Source of the DNA: Prorocentrum cordatum
Lineage: Eukaryota > Sar > Dinophyceae > Prorocentrales > Prorocentraceae
NCBI GenBank assembly: GCA_963575745.1
Contig: CAUYUJ010015690.1
Location: 81,169 to 145,168 of the forward strand
Direction of reading: 5' to 3'
Length of the DNA: 64,000 nt
This document shows, piece after piece, positions 9,433 to 19,410 of the stretch. The notes beneath the pieces are model-generated. The model made no database searches, was not told the origin of the DNA, and saw only the letters and a program-made list of their open reading frames with translations. Both the position numbers and the translations under genes were made by a program. The first letter of the stretch is position 1. Every line of letters begins with the position of its first letter.

Positions 9433-9640
9433 GTGTTATTTGCAGCTATCTTGTGGCGTTGGGCCCTCGTGTTCAACCCGCATCACCACGCGTCTCACAT
9501 TCCCGCTGTTCTCCCTCCTCCCTTGTTCCTCTCCTTGCCTATGCCCCCCCGCGGGTCCTCATCGTCATCGTCATCGTCATCATCTGCATGACGCTCAAGA
9601 TTACCACCATCGTCGTCACACCACCTCGACCCATTCCAGC
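9433..9640. other. No gene; short TCATCG run
   Basis: 9557-9580 holds an ATCGTC/TCATCG hexamer run. Nothing else was recognised. Confidence 0.4.
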
Positions 9641-10600
9641 ACACTCACACGCTTCGTGGACCCATGGTCAGGCCCACCTGCGGTCTCAGTAGACGCGAGC
9701 GCACTGCGTCACCCTACAGATGTCGGCACGCCCCTCACACGTTCAGTGGCCATGTAGGGAGTTCCACCTACGGCCCCAATGGGCGCAACCGCATGGCGGC
9801 AGCCCGCCACTGTCGGCGCATCCCATCACGCGCTTGGTGGTTTCATACAGGACTCATAATGGCGCGGCCGCATTGCGTCATCTCGCCCCTATCAGCACGC
9901 CTCTCACGCACTTCCTGGCCGCTCACGGGGGCCCCACTTGCGGTCTCAGAATGCGCGACCGCCTGGCGTCGCCCCGCCCATGTCGGCACACCTTTCGCAC
10001 GCTCTGTGGCCATTCAGGGAATTATATCTGCGGCTTCAGCGACCATGGCGTCACACCGCACATTTCGTACATTCATCATGTGCCATGTGGCCCCATTAGG
10101 GACCTGTACCTACGGTAACAGTGGGTGCGAATGAAAGGCGTTTCCCCGCCCATGCCAGGACACTTCTCACACAAGGTTCCGTTGCCCCCGAGGGAGCTCC
10201 GCCTACGACCTCAGTGGGCGCGACCAGACGGCGTCACCCCGCCAATTTCGGCACACCGCTCAACCGTCTTGTGGTCCCTCAGCGAGTTCTACCGAAGGCC
10301 CAAGTGGCAGGATTCACATGCTGCTGCGCCCACATCGGCACACGCCTCATACGTTCCGTAGGGCCATAGGCGACATCCACCGAAGCCTTCCGTGATAGGT
10401 TCGCATTGCGTCGCTCGCCTATTTCGACACACCATTTGCACGTTTCGTTGCCCTTTGGGAACTTACACGGTTGCCCCAGTGGCAGGGTCCGCATGTTGCC
10501 GCGCTCATATCGACATGTCCCTCACACGCTTCGTGGCCCCACGTCCCTCCAGTGGCTCCATTGGCTGCGGCAGGTGACTGGGCCCGTTGGTACGTAGGCA
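9640..10600 (+). repeat. Diverged ~90-bp satellite, about 11 units
   Basis: The landmark CACACGCTTCGTGGCC recurs, diverged, near 9735, 9828, 9905, 9995, 10072, 10168, 10262, 10348, 10438 and 10525, so the spacing is mostly 85-92 bp with two units of about 80. Each unit also carries a GGGA.TTCCACCTGCGG block, a CAGTGGGCGCGACCGCATG block, and a CGTCACCCCGCC then CATGTCGGCACA block. No open frame runs through all units, so it is treated as non-coding. Confidence 0.8.
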
Positions 10601-10655
10601 ACTTCTGTTCGCGCAAGTCGGGCAGGTCTCAAGCGACATCCTCATCTTGACAATG

Positions 10656-10815
10656 ATACAGTCGGCCCGGATAAGTAGGTCTACTTTGCCAACTCAAGGG
10701 TACGCTTGTGTCCTGTGCCTCGCGACCCGTACCTCCTGCATTCCTACGGCAACGTGACCCTCGGGAGGGTCTTGTGTCCCCTCGCGTGTCCTGTCCAATG
10801 AAGTCCGACTGTACT
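10656..10815 (+). mobile_element. MITE-like element K, copy 1
   Basis: 160 bp matching 50528-50687. The ends ATACAGTCGGCC and GTCCGACTGTAC are inverse. The shared interior includes CCTTGTGTCCTGT...TCGCGACCC and CCCTCGGGAGGGTCTT. Confidence 0.8.
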
Positions 10816-11140
10816 CGAGCACCACGTTGAATGCCACTGGGCCTCCATCCCTGCAGCTGGGCTCTCTGGGGTCCAGGGTCGGCAATCGACCCCCGATCGT
10901 CCACTCGTTGCCACAGGGGCCCGATGGCTTACCTCGCCCAGGAACGTTTGGGGTCGCCATCGGGGGCCTGTCGCCGATCTACCGGCGATGTACCGTCGAT
11001 TCCGGGTCAATGGTTCCACCCTTTCAGCTGGTCCCCCTTGACATTGCACCTCAGAGTAGGCCGAAGCCCGATCGATTCGGATCACGGTCGCCGCAGCAGC
11101 GGGCGACGCCTACACCCATGGAGCTCTGGCCGGGCCCTCG
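10816..11140. other. No gene seen
   Basis: A + strand frame runs through but has no recognisable domain and depends on the CTCGTC repeat beyond it. Confidence 0.4.
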
Positions 11141-11344
11141 CCTTCGTCGTCGTCGTCGTTGTCGTCCTCGTCCTCGTCCTCGTCCAGGGCTGGACCTAAA
11201 CGGTGTTTTGGCGACTTCGTGGGCCGTTTTCGTTTCGGCTTCGTTTTGCGGCAGAGGTGGACTGAAGACAGAACGAGGGAAGACGAAAACAGAACGAAAA
11301 CGAAAAACACCGTTGAGGTTCAGCCCTGACCTCGTCCTCGTCCA

Positions 11345-11385
<41 letters not shown>

Positions 11386-11460
11386 TCCGCGTCCTCGTTC
11401 TCGTCCTCGTCCTCATCCTCGTCCTCGTCCTCGTCCACGTCCTCGTCGTCCTGGTCCTCT
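11141..11460 (+). repeat. (CTCGTC)n microsatellite, interrupted
   Basis: Hexamer CTCGTC tracts at 11141-11184 and 11329-11460 are split by element S. The Val/Leu and Asp/Glu frames over the tract are artefacts. Confidence 0.9.
11185..11328. mobile_element. MITE-like element S inside the hexamer repeat
   Basis: Starts CAGGGCTGGACCTAAACGGT and ends with the inverse AACACCGTT.AGGTTCAGCCCTG, so the TIRs match at 23 of 25 positions. The interior is rich in TTCGTTTTCG. The same CTCGTC repeat lies on both sides, which shows insertion into a pre-existing microsatellite. Confidence 0.85.
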
Positions 11461-11560
11461 TCAGCGCTCCCGGAGCAATGCGCCAGCTCGAGGCCGAGCG
11501 AGGCCGGCGCCCCGCCGCCGCCCGGCCCCCGAGCGGGGTCAGGAAGCCGAGGGCGAGGCG

Positions 11561-11930
11561 GCGAAGCACACAGACAGAGTGAATCGTCGAGTCCCCAGAA
11601 ATATGGGAGAACATGGAAAGTGTTATGTCGGGCGTGTTCCCCATACAGGGGGATTTTCGACGACAAATAAAAGATACCCCAAACATACTCCAAAAAGGTT
11701 AAAAAAAATCAAAAAAATAGTCCCCCGACTATTTTTGGGGTATTTTTTGTTGTTGTTATCATTTTTGTGGTGTTTGTTATTTTTCGTCGAAGCTCCCCCT
11801 GTAGGGGGACAGGCCCGAGTTAAGGGAAGTGGGGGGGAAGACGAAAGCCCAGAAACCCATGGGCAAATATGGCGAATCCTGTCAGTTGTGTCCACCTATT
11901 TGTTTGTGTGTGCGTTCCAGGGCCCCTTCA
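11561..11930 (+). mobile_element. Dispersed repeat D, copy 1, split by C1
   Basis: The left part (CACAGACAGAGTGAATCG, CCCCAGAAATATGGG) and the right part (GACGAAAGCCCAGAAACCC, TTTGTTTGTGTGTGCG, CAGGGCCCCTTCA) correspond to one continuous element elsewhere (22367, 42702, 43022). About 190 bp of element C interrupts it at 11628-11818. Confidence 0.85.
11628..11818. mobile_element. MITE-like element C, copy 1, nested in D1
   Basis: TIRs of about 34 bp: TCGGGCGTGTTCCCCATACA...TTCGACGA, and the inverse TCGTCGAAGCTCCCCCTGTA...AGGCCCGA. The interior is AT-rich with a second inverted repeat, TACCCCAAA against TTTGGGGTA. The host repeat resumes immediately after it. Confidence 0.9.
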
Positions 11931-11951
11931 GGTGAGGCGACTAGATTTCAG

Positions 11952-12132
11952 TCGGGCCCGTCCCTCTGCAGGAGGAGTGTTCGAGGACAGTCAAAGATAG
12001 TCGGGGGACGATGTTCTGCCATTTCTCGTTCTGCCTATGTTTTGAAGTTGCAGGTCTTTGACTTAGAACCGACGAAGAACAACTCGTGTTCTCCTCCAAG
12101 AAGCCGCCTGTAGGACGACATGCCCGGCCTGA
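11952..12132. mobile_element. MITE-like element C, copy 2
   Basis: Starts TCGGGCCCGTCCCTCTGCAG and ends CCGCCTGTAGGACGACATGC then CCGG, a diverged inverse pair of the same family as C1. The interior CAAAGATAGTCGGGG is shared with C3/C4 (CTATCTTTGGATG and CAAAGATAGTAAA). It lies 133 bp after C1. Confidence 0.7.
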
Positions 12133-12331
12133 GGCTGGACGTTTGTGAGGCCTCCTCGCCGACAGCGTGCGCACGCGGGGCCTGCGGCTCGCGGCGCCCC
12201 CCTCTGCGAGGCGCGCCCGGCCTCTGGGCGAGACGGGGGCCTCGCGCGCCCTGCGGCGGGAAGTCTGCTGCATGCCAGCGGGCGCACGGTTCCTATCCAG
12301 ACCTGCTCTGTGTGGTTCCGTTTTCTTTGAA
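12133..12331. other. No gene seen
   Basis: GC-rich, no recognisable domain. Confidence 0.4.
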
Positions 12332-12648
12332 GACGATGGATGATGATGCTGGTGGTGTTGATGATGAGGATGAGGAGGATGATGTTGTGAATGAGGATGA
12401 CAATGATGATGTTGATGATGTTGATGATGGTGATGATGTTGATAATGGTGATGATGTTGATGATGTTGATGATGAGGATGATGAGGATGATGTTGATGGT
12501 GTTGATGATGATAATGATGAGGAGGATGATGTTGATGTTGATGATGGTGATGACGATGATGAGGATAATGGTAATGATGCGGATGTTGATGATGATGATG
12601 ATGACGGTGATGCTGATGATGATGGTGACGATGATGATGATGATAGTG

Positions 12649-12692
<44 letters not shown>

Positions 12693-12832
12693 GAGGATTA
12701 TGTTGCCGATGATGATGATGCTGATTGTGAAACTGATGCTGCTGATGATGATGATGATGCTGATGCTGATGCTGATGATGATGATGATGATGATGATGGT
12801 GATGATGTTCATGATGATGAAACATGTCGTCT
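12332..12832 (+). repeat. (GAT)n microsatellite, 0.5 kb
   Basis: Imperfect GAT/GTT/GCT triplet tract. It encodes poly-Asp, poly-Met or poly-His/Ile frames depending on phase and strand. None should be taken as a gene. Confidence 0.95.
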
Positions 12833-13639
12833 TCGTAATCCTCGACGACGTCGTCGTCGTCCCTCGTGGACTGGCGTGCCAAAGCACGAGGGGCGTCCAT
12901 GCGCCCGTCCGCGGGCGCACTTCGCCCCGACCGCTTCTCTGCACGCGGGGGCTGCTCTCCCCAGCCCGTGGGCGTGCGGAAGGACGCACGGTCGGGGCGG
13001 CGGGCGGGCGGCACGAGCGGCGGGCGTGCAGAAGGGACGGACGGCACGGGCGGCGGGCGGGCGGGCGGCACGGGCGGCGGGCGTGCAGGAGGACGGACGG
13101 TCGGGACGGACGGTCGGGGCGGCGGGCGGCACGGCCTGGGCCGTCATGTTCCGTATAGCTTTTGATGTTCCAATTTATTTTAGCCTTGCTCACCAGGAAG
13201 ACTTTCGAGCGCCCCCCAACAAGCACCGAAGCCCGAGGGTTTTCTCACGCGTCGGGCCTGGGAGACACTCGCCCGACACTGTGCCGACACTGTTTCGACA
13301 CCCTTTTGGCACTTTGCTGGGTGCTCGGCATTATTTCTGGGATGCGGTCCTCAAGTAGGATGGGAGCAACATAACGTATGGCCAGCTTATTGTGGAGGCC
13401 TCACGGCCTGTGCCGCCGACCCCGAAGGCGGGACCTCTCTTGGAACCCCCGTGGGCGCCCCACCCGCCCGGACCCTCGGGGGGGGGGCGGCAGTCAAACC
13501 CGGGACAACCCTCTCCCACCGCAGACGGGACCTCCACCGGGACTCCCCTCAAGGGCCCCCCCCCGCTCACAAGGCCCCCCCCTCTGTCCTTCCTGTCCAC
13601 CGGGGGGGACTGGGGAGGGGAGGGGCCAACTCGTTTCGG
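12833..13639. other. No gene; CGGCGGGCG-rich array at 13000-13135
   Basis: 13000-13135 is a degenerate GCGGGCGGCACGGGCG array. 13160-13370 is lower in GC, with no recognisable product. 13380-13640 is GC-rich with C and G runs. Confidence 0.5.
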
Positions 13640-13858
13640 AGGGACCGAAACTGGTACGGAAACAATAGGTGCAAAGTCCAACAGCAGATCTTGCGCATTC
13701 TGAACAGGATTCGTCGTCGTCGTCGCCGCGGCCGTTGTCCATTTGAGGCACAAGCTCGCATGCCCAGCAGCGGCCGCGGTCGGTTTTGGACAACATTTGT
13801 TGTTGGGCGTCGTACAAATCTTTTCCATGCCCACTTCGGGCGCCCAAATTTTGATTTT
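13640..13858 (-). mobile_element. MITE-like element J, copy 1 (inverted)
   Basis: Diverged copy of J2 (27640-27852) in opposite orientation. It shares CCCAGCAGCGGCCGC, GGACAACATTTGTTGTTGGG and the outer GGTACGGAA / CATGCCCACTTCGGGCG ends. The TIRs are recognisable but eroded. Confidence 0.7.
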
Positions 13859-14220
13859 CGATCGCCACCCGCACCAAGCGAGTTTCTTTGGGCGGCTTCG
13901 ATGAGGAGAGAAGGGCGCCACCTGGGAAGCCCACCTGAGCGACGGAAAAAACGGGGTCGTCTGCGCCGACATTGACGCGCAAGCTGCCCGCGTAAGGTCG
14001 TGCGTAGGCACCCTCGTTCCCAAGCCGCGCTGGCGGCTCGCGTAAGCTGACACGCCAGGTCGCGATGCCATCTCGCATAAGATCAGTTCTGTTCGTCGCT
14101 CACGCGTGTCTGACTAGAAGCTCCCCTCGATGCCCGAGCCGTCGGCCGGAGCACCCCCTACATCCGCGGCTCCCCCCCCTGCGGGCCAGTGCGCGCACGC
14201 AGGTCCTACCAAAGTCGGCT
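13859..14220. other. No gene seen
   Basis: No domain recognised on either strand. Confidence 0.4.
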
Positions 14221-14860
14221 TGAGAGTTGAGAGGGCAAGTGGGGTCGAGACTCGGGACGGGGGAGGGCGGCGAGGAGGAGGGAGGGGGAGGGGAGATGGC
14301 CGGGAGAAGGAGGAGGGACGAGGACGACGGGAGGGGGGAGGATGACAGAGGCGGGAGTGAAAAGGGAGGGCGCGAGAAGGAGGACGTGGAGGGGAAGGAG
14401 GAGGAGGATCAATAGGAAGAGGACGACGAGGCAGAAGCGTAACGGGCTCCGGACGAGGCAGCGGAAACGGCGCACGAGGGAGATGATCAAAAGTAGCAGC
14501 AGGGGGGAGGAAGAGGAGGCGGATGAGATTCGGCAGATTCGTCGACAGGGGAAGGTCTCTCCGAGGTGAACAGGAGGTCGCCGCCCCCGGGGGGTAGGAC
14601 GAGGAAGGGAGAGAGGGAGCGGGCAGCGGAGGAGGTCGGAGGAGGGACAATAAGAACACGTTGGCCGAGGATACGCACGTGTGCAAGAAGGAAGAGATGG
14701 CGGAGGTGGGTGGAGACTGAGGGAGGAGGGGTGGGAGGGAGGGGAGGGAGGGATGGGGAGGGAGGGGGGAGGGAGGGGGGAGGATGGAGGCAGTGAGGGG
14801 AAGGCCAGGGGGGGAGGGAGGGAGGCATTCGTGGGAGCGGGAAACCGACTCGGGTGAGCT
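14221..14860 (+). repeat. Purine-rich GGA/GGGA stretch
   Basis: Irregular low-complexity purine tract. The long minus-strand Pro/Ser frames are artefacts. Confidence 0.75.
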
Positions 14861-15571
14861 GGCCCGAAGGCGCTTCGCAGTGCACCAGCAGCTGTGGCCG
14901 GAGCCAAAACTGAAGCGCACAGAAGACGGAAAGGGCCTCCCTGGGGCACAGGCGCCCCCGGAGCATCAGCCAGACGAGCCGGGTTTGCACCCTCACGCGT
15001 TGCTGGGCTCCGTGCGCGTTTCGGCACTGCCACTGCCGCCGCCACCCCCTCGTCAGGAGCGAGGGGGGAGGCAAGAGCAGGAAGAGGACGAGCAGGAAAG
15101 GGAGGACAAGAAGACGGGGGGGGGACGCAGGAGTGAAGGCCCTCTGGAACTAAGCCCTGGTAATTAAGTGGATTGATGGGCTGGCTGTTCTGAAAGGAGG
15201 CGGGTCTCAACGGTTCTGGTTCTCAGTATCGTTTAACCGACCCCAGGCCCCATCCCCATTCCCATCCAGATCACCTTCATCTCAGCACCCCACTTGGGGA
15301 TGTACCCCTCGAAACCCGAAGGTGTGTGTACAGGGAGACGGCCGAGGGGCCGTTCCTGTACGGGATCCGTTGGAAGAGGCGAGGAGTAGGACTCCTTTTC
15401 CAGGGCACTGCGCAGTGGGCAGTGCACCGTAGATGTCTTGCCAATACCTGAGCCAATACAGTTGCGGAAGAAGGGATAACATTGGGAGGTGAGTGGGCTT
15501 CACACACAGAAGGAAACGGCCGATATCCCCAGTTGGGCCCGGGCCACGCCCATGGGGATGCAGTCGAGACC
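14861..15571. other. No gene seen
   Basis: Unique GC-rich DNA. A minus-strand frame at 15233-15427 contains an ordinary-looking SGFEGYIPKWGAEMKVIW stretch but has no further support. Confidence 0.4.
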
Positions 15572-15730
15572 GATAGGAAGGACTGGTAACCTTCCCAAGG
15601 GTACCCTTGCATCCTGGCCTCCTCGGTCCATCCTTAGCCACTTTCGACCGCCAGCCCCGCTTGAAGAGCTTCGACATGGCCTTCCAAGTTCCAAGGCCCT
15701 TGCATCCTTCTCGCGCATAGTTGCTATCAC
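15572..15730 (+). mobile_element. MITE-like element F, copy 2
   Basis: Shares ACCTTCCCAAGGGTA, CTTGCATCC, GTCCATCCTTAGCCACTTTCG and TTCGACATGGCCTTCCA with F1/F3. The terminal repeats are eroded. Confidence 0.7.
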
Positions 15731-16184
15731 CTCTGACTGTATGGGCCGGTCATACGATGCTCAGAGATGACGAATCCAGTATGCAGTTGCCGCCTCCCGC
15801 GGCGCGAGAGACGCCCCGAGCGGTGCGGCGAGGGCAGGGCAGGCGAATCCGTCGACGCCGTTGCCCCACCCGCTGTGCAACATGAGGCGCGGCCTGTCCC
15901 GCGCCCCTCTTTGTTGCGCATCCCTCCCCCCAGACCCGCCCCGGAGCCGTGGCAAGAATCACGACGGAGGGTTTTCCGCGATTTGCGGCCTCTGAGGGCC
16001 CTCGCCAGGCCTCGGGGCCGTCCACAGACGACGCAGGATGAGCATCTGGTCCCTGGGAATGGGTCGAGATCTCCAGAGGTCTACTTCTCTATGAGAAGCA
16101 ACCATGACGCCGGGATGCTGTGCCCCTCTGCTCCCTCGCCCTCCTCCCCCCTCGCCCTCTGCTCCTCCTGCTCCTCCTTCGTTC
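15731..16184. other. No gene seen
   Basis: GC-rich, ending in a short pyrimidine run that abuts element B2. Confidence 0.4.
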
Positions 16185-16351
16185 GGGGGTGGATAGACCT
16201 CCTACCCTGACACGTCGATTGAGGAATTGGCCGTTTTCGGTTCGCGAGAGGGCGTCGCGGCCGTCATTTCTGCGGGTCCAGGTCCGTCGGTTTCGGTCCC
16301 GGGCCGTTTTCACTAAGGGGAGGTTTACTAAAGGGAGGTCTGTCCACCGCC
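16185..16351 (+). mobile_element. MITE-like element B, copy 2
   Basis: Ends GGGGGTGGATAGACCTCC and GGGAGGTCTGTCCACCGCC are inverse. The interior GACACGTCGATTGAGGAATT, GGCCGTTTTCGG and GAGAGGGCGTCGCGGCCGTC matches B1 and B3/B4. Confidence 0.85.
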
Positions 16352-16437
16352 GATTCGTCGCTTCTCCCCTCGTCTCTGAGTCAGGCGGAGCGCGGCCCCG
16401 GCGCTCTTTGAATCGGTGCCGGCGGCAGCCAGAGTTG

Positions 16438-16593
16438 AGACGGGCCTGTCCTCCTACAGGGGGCTTCTGGACGAAACATACAGGATGGCCAGGAAATACC
16501 GCAGACAGTTGCCAACAAGTGCTCAAGACATCGTCCCCAGACCATCTGTTGACTATCTTTGGATGTTCCTCCTGTGGAGGGACAGGCCCGACT
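16438..16593. mobile_element. MITE-like element C, copy 3
   Basis: Ends GGGCCTGTCCTCCTACAGGG and TGTGGAGGGACAGGCCC are inverse. The interior includes a GACTATCTTTGGATGTTC block shared with C2/C4. Confidence 0.8.
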
Positions 16594-16733
16594 TAAAACC
16601 GGTGCGCGGCTGCGGCCCCGGTGGGGGCAGCAGTTGCTGCCTACAGCGCCGGGCCAGAGAGCGCCCCGCAGCGGAGCAAATCGGCCGCTCGTGGCCTTTC
16701 TCTCGCTGTCTCCTGCTCCCTGTCCTTACAAAT

Positions 16734-16882
16734 CTGACCTGTCCCTCGACAGGGGGGATGTTCAAAGATAGTAAAAAACATAGTCTGGGCACCATGTTTC
16801 AATCATTTGTTAACTACTGTTCGGGGTATGTTTTGAGTATCTGTATGTTTTCGCCCAACATCCGCCTGTAGGGGGACACTAT
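16734..16882. mobile_element. MITE-like element C, copy 4
   Basis: Ends CTGACCTGTCCCTCGACAGG and CCGCCTGTAGGGGGACA are inverse. The interior is AT-rich (ATGTTCAAAGATAGTAAAAA). It lies 140 bp from C3. Confidence 0.75.
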
Positions 16883-17189
16883 CCTCGTCCCTCCTGTCTT
16901 CGCTACTCTGCAGCACTCGGCGCACCCCACCACTGTAGCTGCCTGGTCCTCTAGCGAATCGCGCAGTGCCAATCGTGAAGCCAGCAAACCCGTCCCGACT
17001 GTGCTCCTGAAAGGCTTCCCTCAGGGCTTGACGACTCGTCTCGGATAGGCTTGCGGGCACTGGCAGCACGGTGGGAAGAGAGGGGAGGGGCGGCAGTGGC
17101 AGGCAGCACGTAAGAGGGACGGCAGTGGCGGCGGCGGAGCGGGAAGGCCAGGAGGAGCGAGGAGGAACGGCGAAGCAGGAGCCCTGGAC
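16883..17189. other. No clear gene; minus frame 16900-17050 ambiguous
   Basis: A minus-strand frame reads SLSETSRQALREAFQEHSR then DGFAGFTIGTARF, which is protein-like, but it runs out into repeats on both sides and matches no family I know. Confidence 0.3.
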
Positions 17190-18190
17190 GCTGGCACCAC
17201 CGCTGCTCAGCGAGATGTGGGCGATGAAGCTGGAACCGACAAACATGACCTGCGGCGCCCAGGTCACGAGCGCGAGACGCGCGAGCCTGGGCAGTCGGCC
17301 TTGTCGCTGCTCAGCGAGGTGTCGGCGGTGACGCTGGAGCCCGCCATCATGAGCTACACCGCCCGGTTCAGCGCGCGCGGGAAGCGAAGGCAAGGGCAGG
17401 TAGCCCCGCCGCTCCTCAGCGAGATGCGGGCGGTGAGGTAGGGGGAGCCCGTCATGGCGCCAGCTGCCATGAGTTTCAGCACCCGGGCGCGCGAGCAGCA
17501 CGCGCTGCGGCAGCTTGCCCCGTCGCTGCCGACAGGGACGTTGGTGATGCGGCAGCCAGGCCCGCCGCTGATCATCGCAGGCGATTTCTCTCCCCCAATC
17601 CCCGACTTCCGCCAGAAAAGTTTGGTCGCTCAGAAAAGGGGAGGAATCTTGGGATACATCCCGAGGGGGCTATTCGGACGCACCCCTGTTGAGGATGGAC
17701 GCCCCCCCCTCGTATATCCCAGGGTTGGGCCCCAAATTGTTGATCCTCTCGAAAACCTCACAGAGCCTGGGATAGGGGTCGACGCATCCCCTGTTAGATC
17801 AGCGAGATGTCGGCGGCGGAGCTGGAGCGCCCGGGTCTTATCTTGAGCTGCATCGGCCCGAGCAGAGCTTGCGAGAGGCACGAGCGGCGGCAGCCGGCCC
17901 TGTTGCTGCTCAGCGAGACTTGTGGATTACACCTTAGGCGATGCTTAAGAAAACCTAAGTTTTCGTCCAGAGTCTCGATTATTCTTAACTTTTCAATGTA
18001 AATCCCAGGATTTTGATAGAAGTTCTGGGTTTTATTCAAGTTCTGAGACTATGAATTTCTTAACCCATGATTTCTTAAGCATTTCGCAGGGCGTAAAGCT
18101 GGAGCTTGCCACAGCCCCTTCAGCGCGCGCGACAAGTGCGGACAATGGTAGCTTGCCCAATTGCTGCTCAGCGTGATGCGGGTGGAAGAT
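17190..18190 (+). pseudogene. Decayed PPR-repeat gene
   Basis: On the + strand a landmark, CTGCTCAGCGAGATG(T/C)GGGC..., recurs at about 17204, 17308, 17413, 17800, 17906 and 18163. Neighbouring units are about 105 bp apart, which is exactly 35 codons. Translated units read LLSEMWAMKLEPTNMTCGA, LLSEVSAVTLEPAIMSYTA, LLSEMRAVR, ISEMSAAELERPGLILSC and LLSETCG. This is the LLSEM..A.LEP..IS.. signature of pentatricopeptide repeats as found in dinoflagellate PPR proteins, which bind organellar RNA. The array is broken by stops and frameshifts, by an unrelated stretch at about 17560-17790, and by MITE A3 inserted in the sixth unit, so it is judged a pseudogene or relic. No N- or C-terminus is visible. 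Confidence 0.7.
17928..18095 (+). mobile_element. MITE-like element A, copy 3, inside a PPR unit
   Basis: 168 bp with the family ends. The PPR unit reads ...CAGCGAGACTTGTGGAT before it and AAGCTGGAGC after it, which is the expected continuation of the 105-bp unit. The element therefore inserted into an existing PPR array. Confidence 0.9.
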
Positions 18191-18239
18191 GCGATGCAGA
18201 TCTTCGAGGCGACGCTCGCGGGGCAGCCGACTTCACTTG

Positions 18240-18430
18240 GATGTGAACGCCAAAGGCACCACTGGCGTTATGAATGTCCATATCCCGCACCGGGAGGGCT
18301 TGGCCTGCCAGCTATTGGGTTGCAAACCCACGCGGCTTGAGGACGACCGCGCCCTGGCGGACTGCAGCATCCTGGGGGGGGGCCGCCTGGTCGCGGCAGC
18401 GCGGCCAGATGTCGGACAGATAGAGAGCTA
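18240..18430 (+). pseudogene. Ubiquitin-like domain fragment
   Basis: A + strand frame reads LLGCKPTRLEDDRALADCSI followed by LGGGRLVAAARP. This fits the second half of a ubiquitin-like fold: x-P-x-x-L-x-D-x-R-x-L-x-D-x-x-I then a Gly-rich turn and a L-x-x-x-x-R strand. The preceding residues (LDVNAKGTTGVMNVHIPHRE) could be the first strands. It directly follows the PPR relic and then runs into non-protein sequence, so it may be an isolated exon or another relic. Dinoflagellate proteins often carry such domains, but no full gene can be drawn here. Confidence 0.4.
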
Positions 18431-18715
18431 CACTTTGGGCGAGTGGATTAGTTTCTCTCGCGGATCCCGAAATTTCAAACTTAATTTTGGGCTATCGTTC
18501 CAAAGTTCGTTTTGCCCGCCATTCGAGGGGGGTCATCGCGTTTGTCGGATTTGCGAGGGCCTCGACGTCGCTAGCCAGAGTCGGCGTGGAATCAGAAATA
18601 ACAACTCGCGATTAGGAGGCGGAGGCGGAGCGCGCACATCTTTTAAAATCCTCGAAACATCGTCACCAGGCGAGTTGCCCTGATCACAGGGGGGGCAAAG
18701 AGGATGGAGGGATCC
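18431..18715. other. No gene seen
   Basis: The upstream frame stays open to 18683 but its content no longer resembles a domain. Confidence 0.4.
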
Positions 18716-19030
18716 AGAACAAGGTCAGAGGTCGTAGCGACCACCAGCGCTCGTGGGACCCATGATGGGCTACAGGAGGAACCCCCAGTGCCCCCAAAAC
18801 GCCCCACGGGGGCCCCAGACGCCACGACCTCCAGATCGAGACCAGATGTCGTGGCGAGCAGGTGCGCTCCTGGGACCTCCCGAGCGCCCCAGGAAGAATC
18901 CAAGACCCCGCCAAGCGCTCCAGGAGACCCCCAAGACGCTACGACCTCAGATTGCGGCTGGAGGTCGTGGAGCGCTCTTGGGGCCCCCAGGGACCTCGTT
19001 GCGTGCCCTTGGCCGCAGTTGGGTCCCTTT
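18716..19030 (+). repeat. ~117-bp tandem repeat, 3 units
   Basis: A block like AGGTCGTAGCGA...GCGCTC(C/G)TGGGACC recurs near 18728, 18845 and 18960, with an inverse-related GACCTC(C)AGAT block between. No function is seen. Confidence 0.65.
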
Positions 19031-19129
19031 CGGGCATCCCTGGGACGTCCAGCCTCCGCCGCCCTGAGGGCGGCTGGGATTTCAGTGGCCCCTGCCCCCC
19101 TGACTCTGCGGGGAGGCGCGGCGACGCCC

Positions 19130-19410
19130 CCGACCTGTACCCTGCCACTTTCGCTAGGTGCCGGTCTATACGTGCTCGCCCCGCTCGAGACATCCAGCGC
19201 GTTCAGAACTACACTGAGCCAGGCGCTAGGTGTAGTTTTGTACGTGCTGGTTTCGCCAGGGACATTCTCACAAAACAGAGCACTCATATAACTACACCTA
19301 GCCAGCGGGGCGGGGTACATGTCGGGGGCGCGACTCGCGCTCCCGACGTGTACCGTGCCCCGGCCGCTAAGTGTAGTTCTGTACGTGTCCCCTTCTGGCG
19401 AAGCATCGGC
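19130..19410. repeat. Short tandem units, CGCTAGGTGTAGTT type
   Basis: CGCTAGGTG...GTACGTGCT...CGAGACAT-like units occur near 19152, 19220 and 19366, with an inverted unit at 19270-19310 (AACTACACCTAG). A lone related block, GCTAAGTGTAGTTTTTGATGTGTTCG, lies at 20018. Confidence 0.6.
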
